A stretch of 64,000 bases of DNA from Noviherbaspirillum pedocola (GTDB lineage Bacteria > Pseudomonadota > Gammaproteobacteria > Burkholderiales > Burkholderiaceae_D). The translations under genes and the position numbers were made by a program. Below are positions 10,585-19,702 of this stretch, piece by piece; positions within the stretch are counted from its first letter, which is position 1, and every line of letters starts with the position of its first letter. The stretch covers positions 310,001-374,000 of the forward strand of contig NZ_JAEPBG010000001.1 in the NCBI RefSeq assembly GCF_016632335.1, in the 5' to 3' direction. Under the pieces are notes generated by a model, which worked only from the letters and a program-made list of their open reading frames with translations, was not told the origin of the DNA and made no database searches.

Positions 10585-10604
10585 GTAGGGCCTGCTCCGC
10601 CCAC
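10585..10604. repeat. Half-copy of a family B-like element
   Basis: GTAGGGCCTGCTCCGCCCAC closely matches the reverse complement of the diverged right arm of the family B element at 57398-57459, differing at one base. No matching second arm lies nearby. It sits just after the glnE stop. Confidence 0.5.
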
Positions 10605-10643
10605 GCAGTTATCACCGTTCCACTCGAGCGGAGCCGGCCCTTT

Positions 10644-10926
10644 CAGTTGCAGTTGCAGTTGCAGTTGCAGTTGGTTTTGGCTTTTGTCGTTGCAGTTGCT
10701 TTTAATCCCGTTGATCGCGCCGTGGCGCCGGGCCCTGAAGCGGATAAGGTGCGGCGTCTGTCTGAGCGAAGCGCAGCGTAGCGAGTTTAGCCGCGCCCCG
10801 CTTCAGGGTTCGGCGACACGGCGCAATCAACGGGGGTTTAAAAGCAACTGCAACTGCAACGGCAACGGCAAAGACACGGCAACTGCAACGGCAACGGCAA
10901 AGACACGGCAACTGCAACTGCAACTG
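10644..10926. repeat. Nested inverted repeat with hexanucleotide-repeat outer arms
   Basis: The gene-free interval 10548-11027 between the convergent ends of glnE and the DUF2064 gene is mostly this structure. The outer left arm is five tandem CAGTTG units (10644-10673). The outer right arm (about 10845-10926) is made of AACTGC/AACGGC units and contains a perfect 29-bp tandem duplication (10852-10880 and 10881-10909). The inner arms, 10688-10743 and 10798-10855, are imperfect inverted copies of about 55 bp. The central loop (10744-10797) contains GCGAAGCGCAGCGTAGCGAG. Open frames across it encode Leu-Gln or Ala-Val repeats and are not credible genes. Confidence 0.85.
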
Positions 10927-11027
10927 CACCATACCCTTGCCTCGCCCAGCCAACCTTATCTCAGACTACCCACGGCCTGAAAGACAACTTGACGTCACCT
11001 TGAAAGGGCTGGCTGACAAGCTCCAAC

Positions 11028-11654
11028 TTATGAACGTATCAGCGTCTCTGCCCGTGAATAATCTTCCGGCGTATCCACATCCCACAGCGCCTCCAGCTCG
11101 CGCCAGTCTTTGTCACGCCGCCATTCGAGCGCCAGCAAACACTTACGCGTCACATTCATCACCTCCGGCACGCTCCACATCATGTTCTCGAAACACGCCG
11201 TCGCCAGTCCGCCGCGCCGCGCGCCGACCAGCACATAGCCGCCGTCCTCGGCCGGCGTGAAAACCATGTGCGCATCGTCAAGCGCCGCGATAGCCCGCAT
11301 CAGATGATCCGCGGTGAAGGCCGGGCAATCGCTGCCGATCAGCAGCGCGCGCTCATGCTCTCGCAGCAGGTGCGACAGACAATGCGCCATCCGCGCACCG
11401 AGATCGCCCTCGCATTGCGGCAGCAGCGGCACGCCGAAATGCGCCCCGCATTCCAGCAGGAACGGATGATCGATATCCCCGGCGCACCACAGCGACACCT
11501 GCGCATGCGCTACCGAGCAAGCCGTCTCCAGCGTCTTCCACGTCATTGCGCGCTGCGCTTCGGCCGCGCCCTCGGCGCCGAGCAGCGGCATCAGGCGCGT
11601 CTTGGCCTGGCCCGGCACCGGCGCCTTCGTGAATACGGCGATCCCCGCGCGCAT
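11028..11654 (-). CDS. TIGR04282/DUF2064-type glycosyltransferase-like protein
   Basis: A 208-residue cytosolic protein with a nucleotide-sugar-transferase-like fold, starting AVFTKAPVPGQAKTRL and carrying GSDCPA and EDGGYVLVG. These features fit the TIGR04282 group, named for its frequent genomic pairing with arsenosugar radical SAM genes; its reaction is not established. I chose the ATG at 11654, 2 bp after the stop of the upstream glycosyltransferase, with GAGGAT as ribosome binding site; the longer frame to 11795 would overlap that gene. It is the last gene of the leftward arsS cluster. Confidence 0.85.
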   Translation of the reverse strand: MRAGIAVFTKAPVPGQAKTRLMPLLGAEGAAEAQRAMTWKTLETACSVAHAQVSLWCAGDIDHPFLLECGAHFGVPLLPQCEGDLGARMAHCLSHLLREHERALLIGSDCPAFTADHLMRAIAALDDAHMVFTPAEDGGYVLVGARRGGLATACFENMMWSVPEVMNVTRKCLLALEWRRDKDWRELEALWDVDTPEDYSRAETLIRS

Positions 11655-11656
11655 CG

Positions 11657-12340
11657 TCAATCCTCGACCCGATAGCCGTAAGCCAGCGCCAGCCGGCGCG
11701 GATCGGCGCCGAGGAAATAAGCCAGCCGCAATCGCCACATCAGCAGGATCGTGCGCGCGATGCCATGCGTCTGCCAGCGCCGCGCCGAAGTGCACACCCG
11801 CGCGTGGAGGCAGGCTGGCGGAGCGAGCCGGCGCGCGCGGGCGCTGAACTCGATGTCTTCCATCAGCGGCTGCTGCGCATAGCCGCCGAGCGCTTCATAG
11901 TCCGCGCGCCGGATGAAGATCGCCTGGTCACCGGTGGCGATACCGGTGGCGCGCGAGCGCAGGTTCATCATGGTCTCAACGATGCGGAACATCGGATGCT
12001 GGCCATCGATCTTCACATCGAAGCGACCCCAGACATGGCGGCGCAACGCCGCAGCGATCAGCGCGTCGGCATCGGGCGGCAGAACGGTGTCCGCATGCAG
12101 AAACAGCAGCGCCTCGCCCGATGCGGCGATCGCGCCAGCATGCATTTGCCGCGCGCGGCCGGGTTTGGTGCTGAGTACCCGGTCCGCAAGCGGTGTGGCC
12201 AGCGCGGCGCTGCCGTCACTGCTGCCGCCATCGACCACGATGATTTCCGCGCCGCGTTCGCGCAAGGGCGCAAGCCGCGCCAGCATCGCAACGATGCCCG
12301 CCGCTTCATTGCGCACCGGGATGATGATGGAAAGCCGCAT
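11657..12340 (-). CDS. TIGR04283-type family 2 glycosyltransferase
   Basis: A 227-residue GT-A-fold glycosyltransferase. N-terminal LSIIIPVRNEA, VDGGSSDGS and the metal-binding LHADT motif are present, with GDQAIF and MEDIEFSAR further on. It fits TIGR04283, the usual partner of TIGR04282 and ArsS. The ATG at 12340 overlaps the stop of the upstream oxidoreductase as ATGA, so the two are probably translationally coupled. No sugar donor or acceptor can be read from sequence. Confidence 0.87.
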   Translation of the reverse strand: MRLSIIIPVRNEAAGIVAMLARLAPLRERGAEIIVVDGGSSDGSAALATPLADRVLSTKPGRARQMHAGAIAASGEALLFLHADTVLPPDADALIAAALRRHVWGRFDVKIDGQHPMFRIVETMMNLRSRATGIATGDQAIFIRRADYEALGGYAQQPLMEDIEFSARARRLAPPACLHARVCTSARRWQTHGIARTILLMWRLRLAYFLGADPRRLALAYGYRVED

Positions 12341-14499
12341 CAGCCACGCTCCCACGCGTGGTAGCGCGCTAGCCAGCCCAGAAGCTTCTGCGGCGCATGC
12401 GCGCGCTTCCAGGCGCCGGCCGCGTATTTGTTGGCCTCGGCCAGCGTCGGATAGATATGGATGGTGCCCAGCAGCTTGTTCAGCCCCAGGCCATGCCGCA
12501 TCGCCAGCACGAATTCGGCGATCACGTCGGCCGCATGTTCGCCGACCACGGTCGCGCCGAGGATCGTGTCCTTGCCCGGCACGGTCAGCACCTTAACCCA
12601 GCCGTCAGTGGCGCCGTCGGCGATGGCGCGGTCGAGATCATCGATGCCGTAGCGCGTGACTTCATGCGCAATGCCCTGCTCTCTGGCTTCGCGCTCGTTC
12701 AGGCCGACGCGCGCGACTTCGGGCTCGATGAAGGTCGCCTGCGGCATCACCGAGCCATCGACAGCGAACTTGCGGAAGCGGCCGAACAAGCCATTGACCG
12801 CGGCATACCAGGCCTGGTGCGCGCCGGCATGGGTGTATTGCCACGGGCCGGCGACGTCACCGGCAGCGAGGATGTTCGGATACAGCGTCTGCAGATAGGC
12901 ATCGGTCTCGATGGTGCCGGAGGGCGTCGTTGCAATGCCCAGCTCCTCGAGCCCGTATCCGGTGGTGTTGGCGATGCGGCCGACTGCGACCAGCAACGCA
13001 TCGAAGACGATATGCGCTTCGCCTTCGGGGCCAGCGGCCACGAGCCGCTTCTCGCCGTTTTCCATCATGAAGCGTTGCGCGGCATGACCAGTGCGAAGCC
13101 GTATGCCTTCATCGGTGAAGCGCCGCGCCACCAGCGCCGATACCTCCTCGTCCTCGCGCGCCAGCAGCCGTTCGCCCGCCTCCACCAAGGTGACCTGCGC
13201 ACCGAGCCGCGCGAAGGCCTGCGCCATCTCGCAGCCGATCGGCCCGCCGCCCAGGATCAGCAGGCGGCGCGGCAATGCGCGCAATTCCCACAGGGTGTCC
13301 GAAGTCAGGTAACCGACCGCCTCGATGCCGGGTATGGCCGGCACCCGCGGCCGCGCGCCAGCGGCGATCACGATGCTGCGCGTGGACAGCATGCGCACGG
13401 CGCCTGCTCCATCGCGCACTTCAACCAGATACGGCGACACGATGCGCGCCGTGCCCTGCACGCAATCGACGCCCAGGCCCTGGTAGCGCGCGACCGAATC
13501 ATGCGGCTCGATGTCCGCGATCACGCGCCGCACCCGCTCCATCACCGCGGCGAAGTCCACGCGGGCATGGGCATCCGCGAGACCGAACTCGTCGGCGCGG
13601 CGAATCTGCGCCATCAGGCGGGCGCTACGGATCAGCGTCTTCGACGGCACGCAACCGGTGTACAGGCAATCGCCGCCCATACGATGCTTCTCGACCAGCG
13701 CCACCTTCGCCTTCACCGCCGCTGCGATATAAGCCGATACCAGCCCGGCCGCGCCGGCGCCGATGACGACCATGTTGAAGTCGAAGCGCTTCGGCTTTGG
13801 CCATCGCGCGTAGCGGCGGCGCGCCGTCCACGCAGCCAGCGCGCGCCGCGCCAGCAGCGGGAATACGCCCAGCAGGGTGAACGCAGCCAAGAGGCCTGGC
13901 GAGAACAGGTCGCGTGCCGATGTCAGCTCGCCGAGCTGGGTGCCGGCCAGCACGTAGACGATGGTTGCCGGCAGCATGCCGAGCTGGCTGACCCAGTAAT
14001 AGGTCATCGTCGGCATCGCGGTCGCGCCCATCAGCAGGTTGATCAAAAAGAAGGGAAACAGCGGCACAAGGCGCAGCGTGAACAAATAAAAGGCGCCATC
14101 GCGCGCGATGCCCTCGTCGATGGCGCGCATGCGTGTACCGAAGCGGCGCAGCACCGCGTCGCGCACCAGGAAGCGCGCGGCGAGAAAGGCCAGGGTCGCG
14201 CCGATGCTGGAAGCGAAGGACACGATCAAGAGCCCGCGCCACAGGCCGAATACGGCACCGCCGGCCAGCGTCAGGATGGTCGCGCCCGGCAGCGACAGCG
14301 CGGTGACGAGCGCATAGATGGCGAAGTAGATGACGGCAGCGCTCCATGGATGCTGCGCATCCCAGGCGCGCAGCGCCAGCTGCTTTTCCTTCAGCAGATC
14401 GAGGCCGAGATAGCGGTTGAGGTCGAGCGCGAAAAAGGCGGCAACCATCGCCGCCGCGAGCAACAGCAGTGCGATGCGTCGCAGGGTCGCCGGCTTCAC
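12340..14499 (-). CDS. TVP38/TMEM64 membrane domain fused to a pyridine-nucleotide-disulfide oxidoreductase
   Basis: A 719-residue fusion. Residues 1 to about 215 are a VTT (TVP38/TMEM64, DedA-like) membrane domain with several hydrophobic helices and the TLRLVPLFPF segment. From about residue 240 follows a mercuric-reductase/dihydrolipoamide-dehydrogenase-like flavoprotein: FAD motif VVIGAGAAG, redox pair in GGDCLYTGCVPSK, NAD motif ILGGGPIGCE near 410, and a C-terminal IHIYPTLAEA. The start is read as GTG at 14499, whose bases overlap the arsS stop as GTGA; a longer frame to 14709 runs inside arsS. The electron acceptor is unknown. Position in the arsS cluster suggests a redox role in arsenic or sulfur chemistry, which is inference. 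Confidence 0.88.
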   Translation of the reverse strand: MKPATLRRIALLLLAAAMVAAFFALDLNRYLGLDLLKEKQLALRAWDAQHPWSAAVIYFAIYALVTALSLPGATILTLAGGAVFGLWRGLLIVSFASSIGATLAFLAARFLVRDAVLRRFGTRMRAIDEGIARDGAFYLFTLRLVPLFPFFLINLLMGATAMPTMTYYWVSQLGMLPATIVYVLAGTQLGELTSARDLFSPGLLAAFTLLGVFPLLARRALAAWTARRRYARWPKPKRFDFNMVVIGAGAAGLVSAYIAAAVKAKVALVEKHRMGGDCLYTGCVPSKTLIRSARLMAQIRRADEFGLADAHARVDFAAVMERVRRVIADIEPHDSVARYQGLGVDCVQGTARIVSPYLVEVRDGAGAVRMLSTRSIVIAAGARPRVPAIPGIEAVGYLTSDTLWELRALPRRLLILGGGPIGCEMAQAFARLGAQVTLVEAGERLLAREDEEVSALVARRFTDEGIRLRTGHAAQRFMMENGEKRLVAAGPEGEAHIVFDALLVAVGRIANTTGYGLEELGIATTPSGTIETDAYLQTLYPNILAAGDVAGPWQYTHAGAHQAWYAAVNGLFGRFRKFAVDGSVMPQATFIEPEVARVGLNEREAREQGIAHEVTRYGIDDLDRAIADGATDGWVKVLTVPGKDTILGATVVGEHAADVIAEFVLAMRHGLGLNKLLGTIHIYPTLAEANKYAAGAWKRAHAPQKLLGWLARYHAWERG

Positions 14500-15452
14500 G
14501 CCAGCGCGCCGCCGCAGCTGCTGCCCGCGCCCGCGGTGCAGCCCCAGCAATGCTCGGCAACGGCAATGCGCTCGCCCTCGACATGGGTGTGCAGCAGCGC
14601 GGACAGATGCATGCGCTCGCTGGCGCGCCGCATCGGCATGCCGAGCATCTGGTTGAAGTCGCAGTCGTACAGGTAGCCCTGGTAATCGACGGACACCAGT
14701 GAGCGGCACATCACGCCGGCCAGGTTCGCATCCTGGTGCGCGCCGCGCAGCAGCTGCAGGTAATCGTCGAACTGGCCTTTCGACACCAGCATGCTGCCGA
14801 AACGCTGTATCGGCATGTTGGTAATGGTGTAGAGGTCGTTGAAGCGAATGCCGAAGCGCTCGCCGAGGAAGCGGTCGTAATCGGTCTTGAGCTTGGCCTG
14901 CGGCGGCGGCAGCGACGGGCCTTGCGGATTGAACACCAGATGCAGCTTCAATGCACTATTGCCACCGTAGCCGAGGGCATTGAGCCGCTGCAGCACGCGG
15001 ATGCTGGCATCGAAAGTTCCCTTGCCGCGCTGGCGGTCGACATTGTCTTCCTGGTAGCACGGCAGCGAGGCGACGATCTCGACCTCGTGCGCGGCGAGGA
15101 AATCGGCCATGTCCTCATAGCCCGGCTGCTCGAGAATGGTGAGGTTGCAGCGGTCCATCACCTTCACGCCCAGTTCGCGCGCGCCTGTCACCAGCCGGCG
15201 GAAATGCGGATTCATCTCGGGCGCGCCGCCGGTGAGGTCCAGCGTCTTCATGCGGGCCTGCCGCAATACCTCGAGCACCAGGTCGACGGTGGCGCCGTCC
15301 ATCTGCTCGGTGCGGTTCGGGCCGGCATTCACATGGCAGTGCACGCAGCTCAGGTTGCAGGTGTAGCCGAGATTGACCTGCAGCGTGTCGGTCCGGCGCC
15401 GCGCGAGCGCGGGGAAGTCGGTGGCGGCGAGCAGCGGGAAGGTGGCGCGCAT
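14496..15452 (-). CDS. arsS: Arsenosugar biosynthesis-type radical SAM protein ArsS
   Basis: A 318-residue radical SAM enzyme. The [4Fe-4S] cluster motif CxxxCxxC is at Cys32, Cys36 and Cys39 (CNLSCVHC). A C-terminal cysteine group CWGC...SSC lies at Cys302, Cys305 and Cys313, as in the ArsS family. ArsS is proposed to join a 5'-deoxyadenosyl group to dimethylated arsenic on the way to arsenosugars; family members also occur where arsenic use is unproven. The methyltransferase ArsM is not in this window. It heads a four-gene leftward run in which each gene overlaps or nearly touches the next. Confidence 0.9.
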   Translation of the reverse strand: MRATFPLLAATDFPALARRRTDTLQVNLGYTCNLSCVHCHVNAGPNRTEQMDGATVDLVLEVLRQARMKTLDLTGGAPEMNPHFRRLVTGARELGVKVMDRCNLTILEQPGYEDMADFLAAHEVEIVASLPCYQEDNVDRQRGKGTFDASIRVLQRLNALGYGGNSALKLHLVFNPQGPSLPPPQAKLKTDYDRFLGERFGIRFNDLYTITNMPIQRFGSMLVSKGQFDDYLQLLRGAHQDANLAGVMCRSLVSVDYQGYLYDCDFNQMLGMPMRRASERMHLSALLHTHVEGERIAVAEHCWGCTAGAGSSCGGALA

Positions 15453-15538
15453 GATGATGGTCCTGGTGGGAAACGAGTCGCAAGGATAAGCGATTTGTGC
15501 GGCGGGGATCGGACGCTTGCTCGCGGCCGGTGCACTAC

Positions 15539-15596
15539 GTAGGGTGGGCGCAGCCCACGAATCGGTCGAACAAAGCGTGGGCTGCGCCCACCCTAC
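15539..15596. repeat. Family B dispersed palindromic element
   Basis: Ends are GTAGGGTGGGCGCAGCCCAC and its reverse complement, with about 18 bp between them: a nearly perfect hairpin. It fills part of the 157-bp gap between mtnP and arsS and could interrupt read-through between them. Confidence 0.85.
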
Positions 15597-15609
15597 GGGC
15601 TACTGCCTA

Positions 15610-16482
15610 TCAACAATACTTCGCAATCAGCGGCATCAGCTTCTCGCGCGTGGCTGCCGGCATCGCCGCTGGCCGCGTTACCAGTCCCGCCGCCAGTGCG
15701 CTGTGCGCCTTCGATAGCGGCGCCTCGGCGCCCAGCCTGCGGATCGCCGCGCGCAGCAGGTTCTGCGCGTTCGCGGCATTGTGAGCCAGGTTGCCGAGCG
15801 CAATCTCGGCGGTCACCGCTTCATGGCCGGGATGCCAGCAATCGTAGTCAGTCACCAGCGCCAGCGTGGCATAGGCAATTTCCGCTTCGCGCGCCAGCCG
15901 CGCCTCGGGCATGTTGGTCATGCCCACTACCGACGCGCCCCAGGAACGGTACAGCTGCGATTCAGCATATGTTGAGAATTGCGGCCCTTCGATGCAGACA
16001 TAGGTGCCGCCGCGATGCAGCACGGTGTCGCTGAATGCGCAATCGGCAAAGGCCGCGCCCAGCACCTCGGACAGCGCCGCGCACACTGGATGCGACAGTC
16101 CCACATGCGCAACCGCACCCTCGCCGAAGAAGGTGCCGACGCGGTGCCGAGTCAGGTCGATGAACTGGTCCGGCAGCACCATGTGGCGCGGCGCGAGTTC
16201 TTCTCGGAACGAGCCGACCGCCGACACCGACACCAGGTAATCCACGCCCAGCGACTTCAGCGCCCAGATGTTGGCCCGATACGGTATGCCGCCCGGCAGC
16301 ACCGAGTGGCTGCGGCCATGCCGCGCGAGGAAGGCCACCGGCACGCCTTCGATGGTGCCTGTCGCGATCGCATCCGAAGGCTTGCCGAAGGGCGTGTCGA
16401 TCTCGACTTCGCGGATGTTCTCCAGTCCTTCCATGCGGTACAGCCCGCTGCCGCCGATGATGCCTATGCGTATCTTGTCCAT
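15610..16482 (-). CDS. mtnP: S-methyl-5'-thioadenosine phosphorylase family protein
   Basis: A 290-residue purine nucleoside phosphorylase-family enzyme of the MTAP branch: GIIGGSGLY at the N-terminus, RHGRSHSVLPGGIPYRANI in the phosphate/ribose region, NMPEARLAREAEI and a VTDYDCW segment. It phosphorolyses 5'-methylthioadenosine to adenine and methylthioribose-1-phosphate. Related methylthioinosine phosphorylases exist and are hard to separate by eye. It is upstream of arsS on the same strand, separated by a family B element. Acting on a 5'-deoxyadenosyl by-product or arsenical nucleoside is possible but is inference. Confidence 0.9.
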   Translation of the reverse strand: MDKIRIGIIGGSGLYRMEGLENIREVEIDTPFGKPSDAIATGTIEGVPVAFLARHGRSHSVLPGGIPYRANIWALKSLGVDYLVSVSAVGSFREELAPRHMVLPDQFIDLTRHRVGTFFGEGAVAHVGLSHPVCAALSEVLGAAFADCAFSDTVLHRGGTYVCIEGPQFSTYAESQLYRSWGASVVGMTNMPEARLAREAEIAYATLALVTDYDCWHPGHEAVTAEIALGNLAHNAANAQNLLRAAIRRLGAEAPLSKAHSALAAGLVTRPAAMPAATREKLMPLIAKYC

Positions 16483-16510
16483 GTCGTTCTTGTTGGAAGA
16501 GGAAATGCGT

Positions 16511-17497
16511 TCAGGCCGGCCATAGCGGCGGCTCGGCCATCAATGCCACCTGCTCGCGCAATTCAAGAATGCGGTCCTGCCAGTAGCGTTGCGTGTTGAA
16601 CTCGGGGAAGGCAGCGGGAAAGGCAGGATCGTCCCAGCGCCGCGCCAGCCACGCCGAATAATGCAGCAGCCGCAGCGTGCGCAAGCCTTCGATCAGGTGC
16701 AGCTCGCGCGTATCGAATTCGCGGAAGTCTTCATAGCCGGCGAGGATGTCCGACAGTTGCCGCACCATGTCCGCGCGCTCGCCTGAAAGCAGCATCCACA
16801 GGTCCTGGATTGCCGGGCCCATGCGGCTGTCGTCGAAGTCGACGAAATGCGGACCGGCATCGGTCCACAGCACATTGCCGACATGGCAGTCGCCGTGCAG
16901 TCGGATCATCGCCACCTGCCCGGCGCGCGCATAGCAGCCGCGCACGCCATCGAGCGCCTGCTCGACCACGCTTTGCCACGGCGAGCGCAATTCCGGCGGC
17001 AGGAAGTCATGCGACAGCAGATAGTCGCGTGACTCGATGCCAAACGTGTCGATATCCAGAGCCGGACGCTCGGCATACGGCCGCGCCGCGCCGACCGCAT
17101 GGATGCGACCGAGAAAGCGGCCCAGCCATTCGAGGGTGTCGGCACGATCCAGCTCGGGGGCGCGGCCGCCGCGGCGCGGGAAGACGGCAAAGCGGTAGCC
17201 GCCGAAAGTCCTCAGCGTCGCGCCATCCAGCGTCATGGCCGGCACCACCGGGATCTCGCTGTCGGCCAGTTCGGCGACGAACGCATGTTCTTCGAGGATC
17301 TGCGCATCGCTCCAGCGCAGCGGCCGGTAGAACTTCGCGACCACGGGTGGCGCATCGTCGATACCGACCTGGTAGACGCGGTTTTCGTAGCTGTTGAGCG
17401 CAAGCAGGCGGCCGTCTGCATGCAGGCCGACGCTGGCCATCGCATCGAGCACCAGGTCTGGGCTCAGCTCGGCATAGGTGGTGGCTGGGGTAGTCAT
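16511..17497 (-). CDS. srkA: Stress response serine/threonine kinase SrkA (YihE/RdoA family)
   Basis: A 328-residue kinase of the aminoglycoside-phosphotransferase-like fold. The catalytic loop [13 protein letters not shown] and the metal-binding [11 protein letters not shown] with following QDLWML are the YihE signatures. In E. coli the protein is induced by envelope stress through Cpx and protects against programmed cell death. It lies 28 bp upstream of mtnP on the same strand. The ATG at 17497 gives the usual length. Targets are not known here. Confidence 0.93.
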   Translation of the reverse strand: MTTPATTYAELSPDLVLDAMASVGLHADGRLLALNSYENRVYQVGIDDAPPVVAKFYRPLRWSDAQILEEHAFVAELADSEIPVVPAMTLDGATLRTFGGYRFAVFPRRGGRAPELDRADTLEWLGRFLGRIHAVGAARPYAERPALDIDTFGIESRDYLLSHDFLPPELRSPWQSVVEQALDGVRGCYARAGQVAMIRLHGDCHVGNVLWTDAGPHFVDFDDSRMGPAIQDLWMLLSGERADMVRQLSDILAGYEDFREFDTRELHLIEGLRTLRLLHYSAWLARRWDDPAFPAAFPEFNTQRYWQDRILELREQVALMAEPPLWPA

Positions 17498-17563
17498 CGC
17501 GCCATTGTACGGGCATACGCGGTTACACTATCGCCCTTCAATCTCTTCCCCTGGAATTCCCCG

Positions 17564-18262
17564 ATGCACCTGGATGAACCGCTTTCCGACAAGGAATTCA
17601 ACGAGCTCGACAAATTCCTGATGTCCGAGCGCTGCAGCGATGAATGCATGACCATGGACGCGCTGCACGGCTATCTGACCGCGCTGGCGATCGGTCCGCA
17701 GGAAGTGCCTTTCGCCGAATGGCTGCCGCGGGTATGGGGCCCATCGCCCGAAGATGCGCCCGAGTTCAAGTCCGACGCGGAGCACAAGCGCATTACCGGC
17801 CTGATCGCGCGCGTGATGAACGACATCATCACTACCTTCGAAGTCGCGCCGAACGAATATGAACCGCTGTTCCTCGAACTCGATTACCAGGGGCGCAAGC
17901 TGCTCGATGCAGAATCCTGGGCCTGGGGCTTCTGCGAAGGCATGGAATTGAAGGCCGACGCCTGGCAGCCGCTGTGGGACTCGGATCAGGCCGAGCTGCT
18001 GCGCCCGATCTATCTGCTCGGCGCGGAAGAAATCGAGGAAGAGGAATTGCCGCTGGTCGACAATCCGGTCAAGTGCGACAAGCTGGCCATCGAGATTGAA
18101 GCGGCGATTCCGATGATCCGGCGCTTCTGGGCGCCGCTGCGCAAGTCCGCCGTGGAAACCGTGCAGCGCGATGCGCCTAAGCTGGGCCGCAATGATCCCT
18201 GTCCTTGCGGTAGCGGAAAGAAGTACAAGAAGTGCTGTGGGGCGGAGCAAGGAGATGCGTAG
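17564..18262 (+). CDS. YecA/UPF0149 family protein with C-terminal SEC-C motif
   Basis: A 232-residue protein: a UPF0149/YecA-like helical domain followed by a SEC-C zinc motif, [18 protein letters not shown], at about residues 211-227. SEC-C binds zinc and in SecA contacts SecB and ribosomes; the role here is unknown. The start is the ATG at 17564; the longer frame to 17099 runs antisense through srkA. The TAG stop (18260-18262) is supplied by the first bases of a family A repeat, so the last residues may reflect that insertion. Confidence 0.9.
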   Translation: MHLDEPLSDKEFNELDKFLMSERCSDECMTMDALHGYLTALAIGPQEVPFAEWLPRVWGPSPEDAPEFKSDAEHKRITGLIARVMNDIITTFEVAPNEYEPLFLELDYQGRKLLDAESWAWGFCEGMELKADAWQPLWDSDQAELLRPIYLLGAEEIEEEELPLVDNPVKCDKLAIEIEAAIPMIRRFWAPLRKSAVETVQRDAPKLGRNDPCPCGSGKKYKKCCGAEQGDA

Positions 18263-18398
18263 GTTGGGCTGACGAAGGAAGCCCAACATGCTCGCGGGCT
18301 GCGGGCGTTTGATGTTGGGCTTTCAGCCCAACCTACGAAGAAGCCCAACATGCTCGCGGCTTGCGGGCGTTTGATGTTGGGCTTTCAGCCCAACCTAC
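18259..18398. repeat. Family A palindromic element, two tandem copies
   Basis: A complete copy (18259-18335, GTAGGTTGGGCT to AGCCCAACCTAC) is followed by a second copy lacking its left end (about 18341-18398). The shared unit, from AAGCCCAACATGCTCGCGG to CCCAACCTAC, is about 60 bp and nearly identical in both. The first copy overlaps the stop codon of the SEC-C gene. Confidence 0.85.
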
Positions 18399-18417
18399 GC
18401 AATGTGTTGGCCCGCGC

Positions 18418-19623
18418 TCACACCCGCTCGATCACCACCGCAATGCCCTGCCCCACGCCGATGCACATCGCGCACAGCGCATAGCGGCCGCGGATGCGGT
18501 GCAATTGATTGACCGCGGTCGCAATCAGCCGTGCGCCCGAAGCGCCGAGCGGATGACCCAGCGCGATCGCGCCGCCGTTCGGATTCACGCGCGGATCGTC
18601 GTCCTGCAGCCCCCAGTCGCGCAGCACCGCCAGCGCCTGCGCCGCAAAAGCTTCGTTCAACTCGATCACATCCATCTGCTCGAGCGTGAGTCGCGTCTGC
18701 ACCAGGACCTTGCGCGCCGCGGGCGCCGGTCCCATGCCCATGATGCGTGGCTCGACACCGGCCACTGCCATGCCGAGGATACGCGCGCGTGGCGTGAGCC
18801 GGTGGCGATGCGCGCTCTTGTCGCAGGCCAGGAGCAGCGCGCAGGCGCCGTCATTCACGCCCGAGGCATTGCCCGCGGTGACGCTGCCGCCAGCCCGCAC
18901 CACGGGTTTCAATGCGGCCAGCGCTTCGAGCGAAGTCGCGCGCGGATGCTCGTCTTCAATCAGGATGGAAGGATCGCCCTTTTTCTGCGTCAGCGTCACT
19001 GGCGTGATCTCTTCGGTGAACACGCCGCTTCCCTGCGCGGCCAGCGCCTTTTGCTGTGAAGCGAGCGCGAAGCGATCCTGCGCGTCACGATCGATGCCGA
19101 ATTCCTCGGCAACGTTCTCGGCGGTCTGCGGCATCGAATCGGTGCCGTACTCGGCCTGCAGCAGACGGTTGACGAAGCGCCAGCCTATGGTCGTGTCATG
19201 GATTTGCGCATTACGCGAAAACGCGGTCTCGGCCTTGCCCATCACGAAGGGCGTGCGGCTCATCGATTCGACGCCGCCGGCAATGGCCAGGCTCGCTTCG
19301 CCGCAGCGTATCGCGCGTGCCGCGCTGCCCACGGCATCCATGCCCGAACCGCATAGCCGGTTGATGGTGGCGCCCGGCACGTCCTGCGGCAAACCGGCCA
19401 GAAGCGCGGCCATGCGCGCGACATTGCGGTTGTCTTCGCCGGCCTGATTGACGCAACCCATCAGCACTTCGTCGACGGCGGCCCAGTCGACATCGGGATT
19501 GCGCACCATCAGCGCCGAGATCGGCACCGCGGCCAGGTCATCGGTGCGCAGTGAAGACAGCATGCCGCCGTAGCGGCCGAAAGGCGTGCGTATCGCATCG
19601 CAGATGTAGGCGGGAATGATCAT
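18418..19623 (-). CDS. pcaF: Acetyl-CoA acyltransferase, probable 3-oxoadipyl-CoA thiolase
   Basis: A 401-residue thiolase. The acylation Cys is in NRLCGSGMDAVG (about residue 90); the second active-site region is NGGAIALGHPLGASGAR and CMCIGVGQG near the C-terminus. The arrangement and RLCGSGMDAVG wording fit 3-oxoadipyl-CoA thiolases (PcaF/PaaJ), which cleave 3-oxoadipyl-CoA to succinyl-CoA and acetyl-CoA in aromatic degradation. No other pca or paa gene is nearby, so a general acetyl-CoA acyltransferase remains possible. It is the convergent neighbour of the SEC-C gene. Confidence 0.85.
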   Translation of the reverse strand: MIIPAYICDAIRTPFGRYGGMLSSLRTDDLAAVPISALMVRNPDVDWAAVDEVLMGCVNQAGEDNRNVARMAALLAGLPQDVPGATINRLCGSGMDAVGSAARAIRCGEASLAIAGGVESMSRTPFVMGKAETAFSRNAQIHDTTIGWRFVNRLLQAEYGTDSMPQTAENVAEEFGIDRDAQDRFALASQQKALAAQGSGVFTEEITPVTLTQKKGDPSILIEDEHPRATSLEALAALKPVVRAGGSVTAGNASGVNDGACALLLACDKSAHRHRLTPRARILGMAVAGVEPRIMGMGPAPAARKVLVQTRLTLEQMDVIELNEAFAAQALAVLRDWGLQDDDPRVNPNGGAIALGHPLGASGARLIATAVNQLHRIRGRYALCAMCIGVGQGIAVVIERV

Positions 19624-19702
19624 GATGCTCCTTCACAAGAGGCGACTCGTCATTCTTTCCTGCGGCGCCGGCGCGCCTGCCGGGTACTGCAGCCCGCGGC
19701 GC

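Noticed and set aside
10501-10980. Open frames rich in Leu-Gln, Ala-Val or Cys-Arg across the hexamer repeats, on both strands
   Set aside because: Their composition is produced by the six-base repeats; they overlap each other on both strands and have no ribosome binding site or family pattern.
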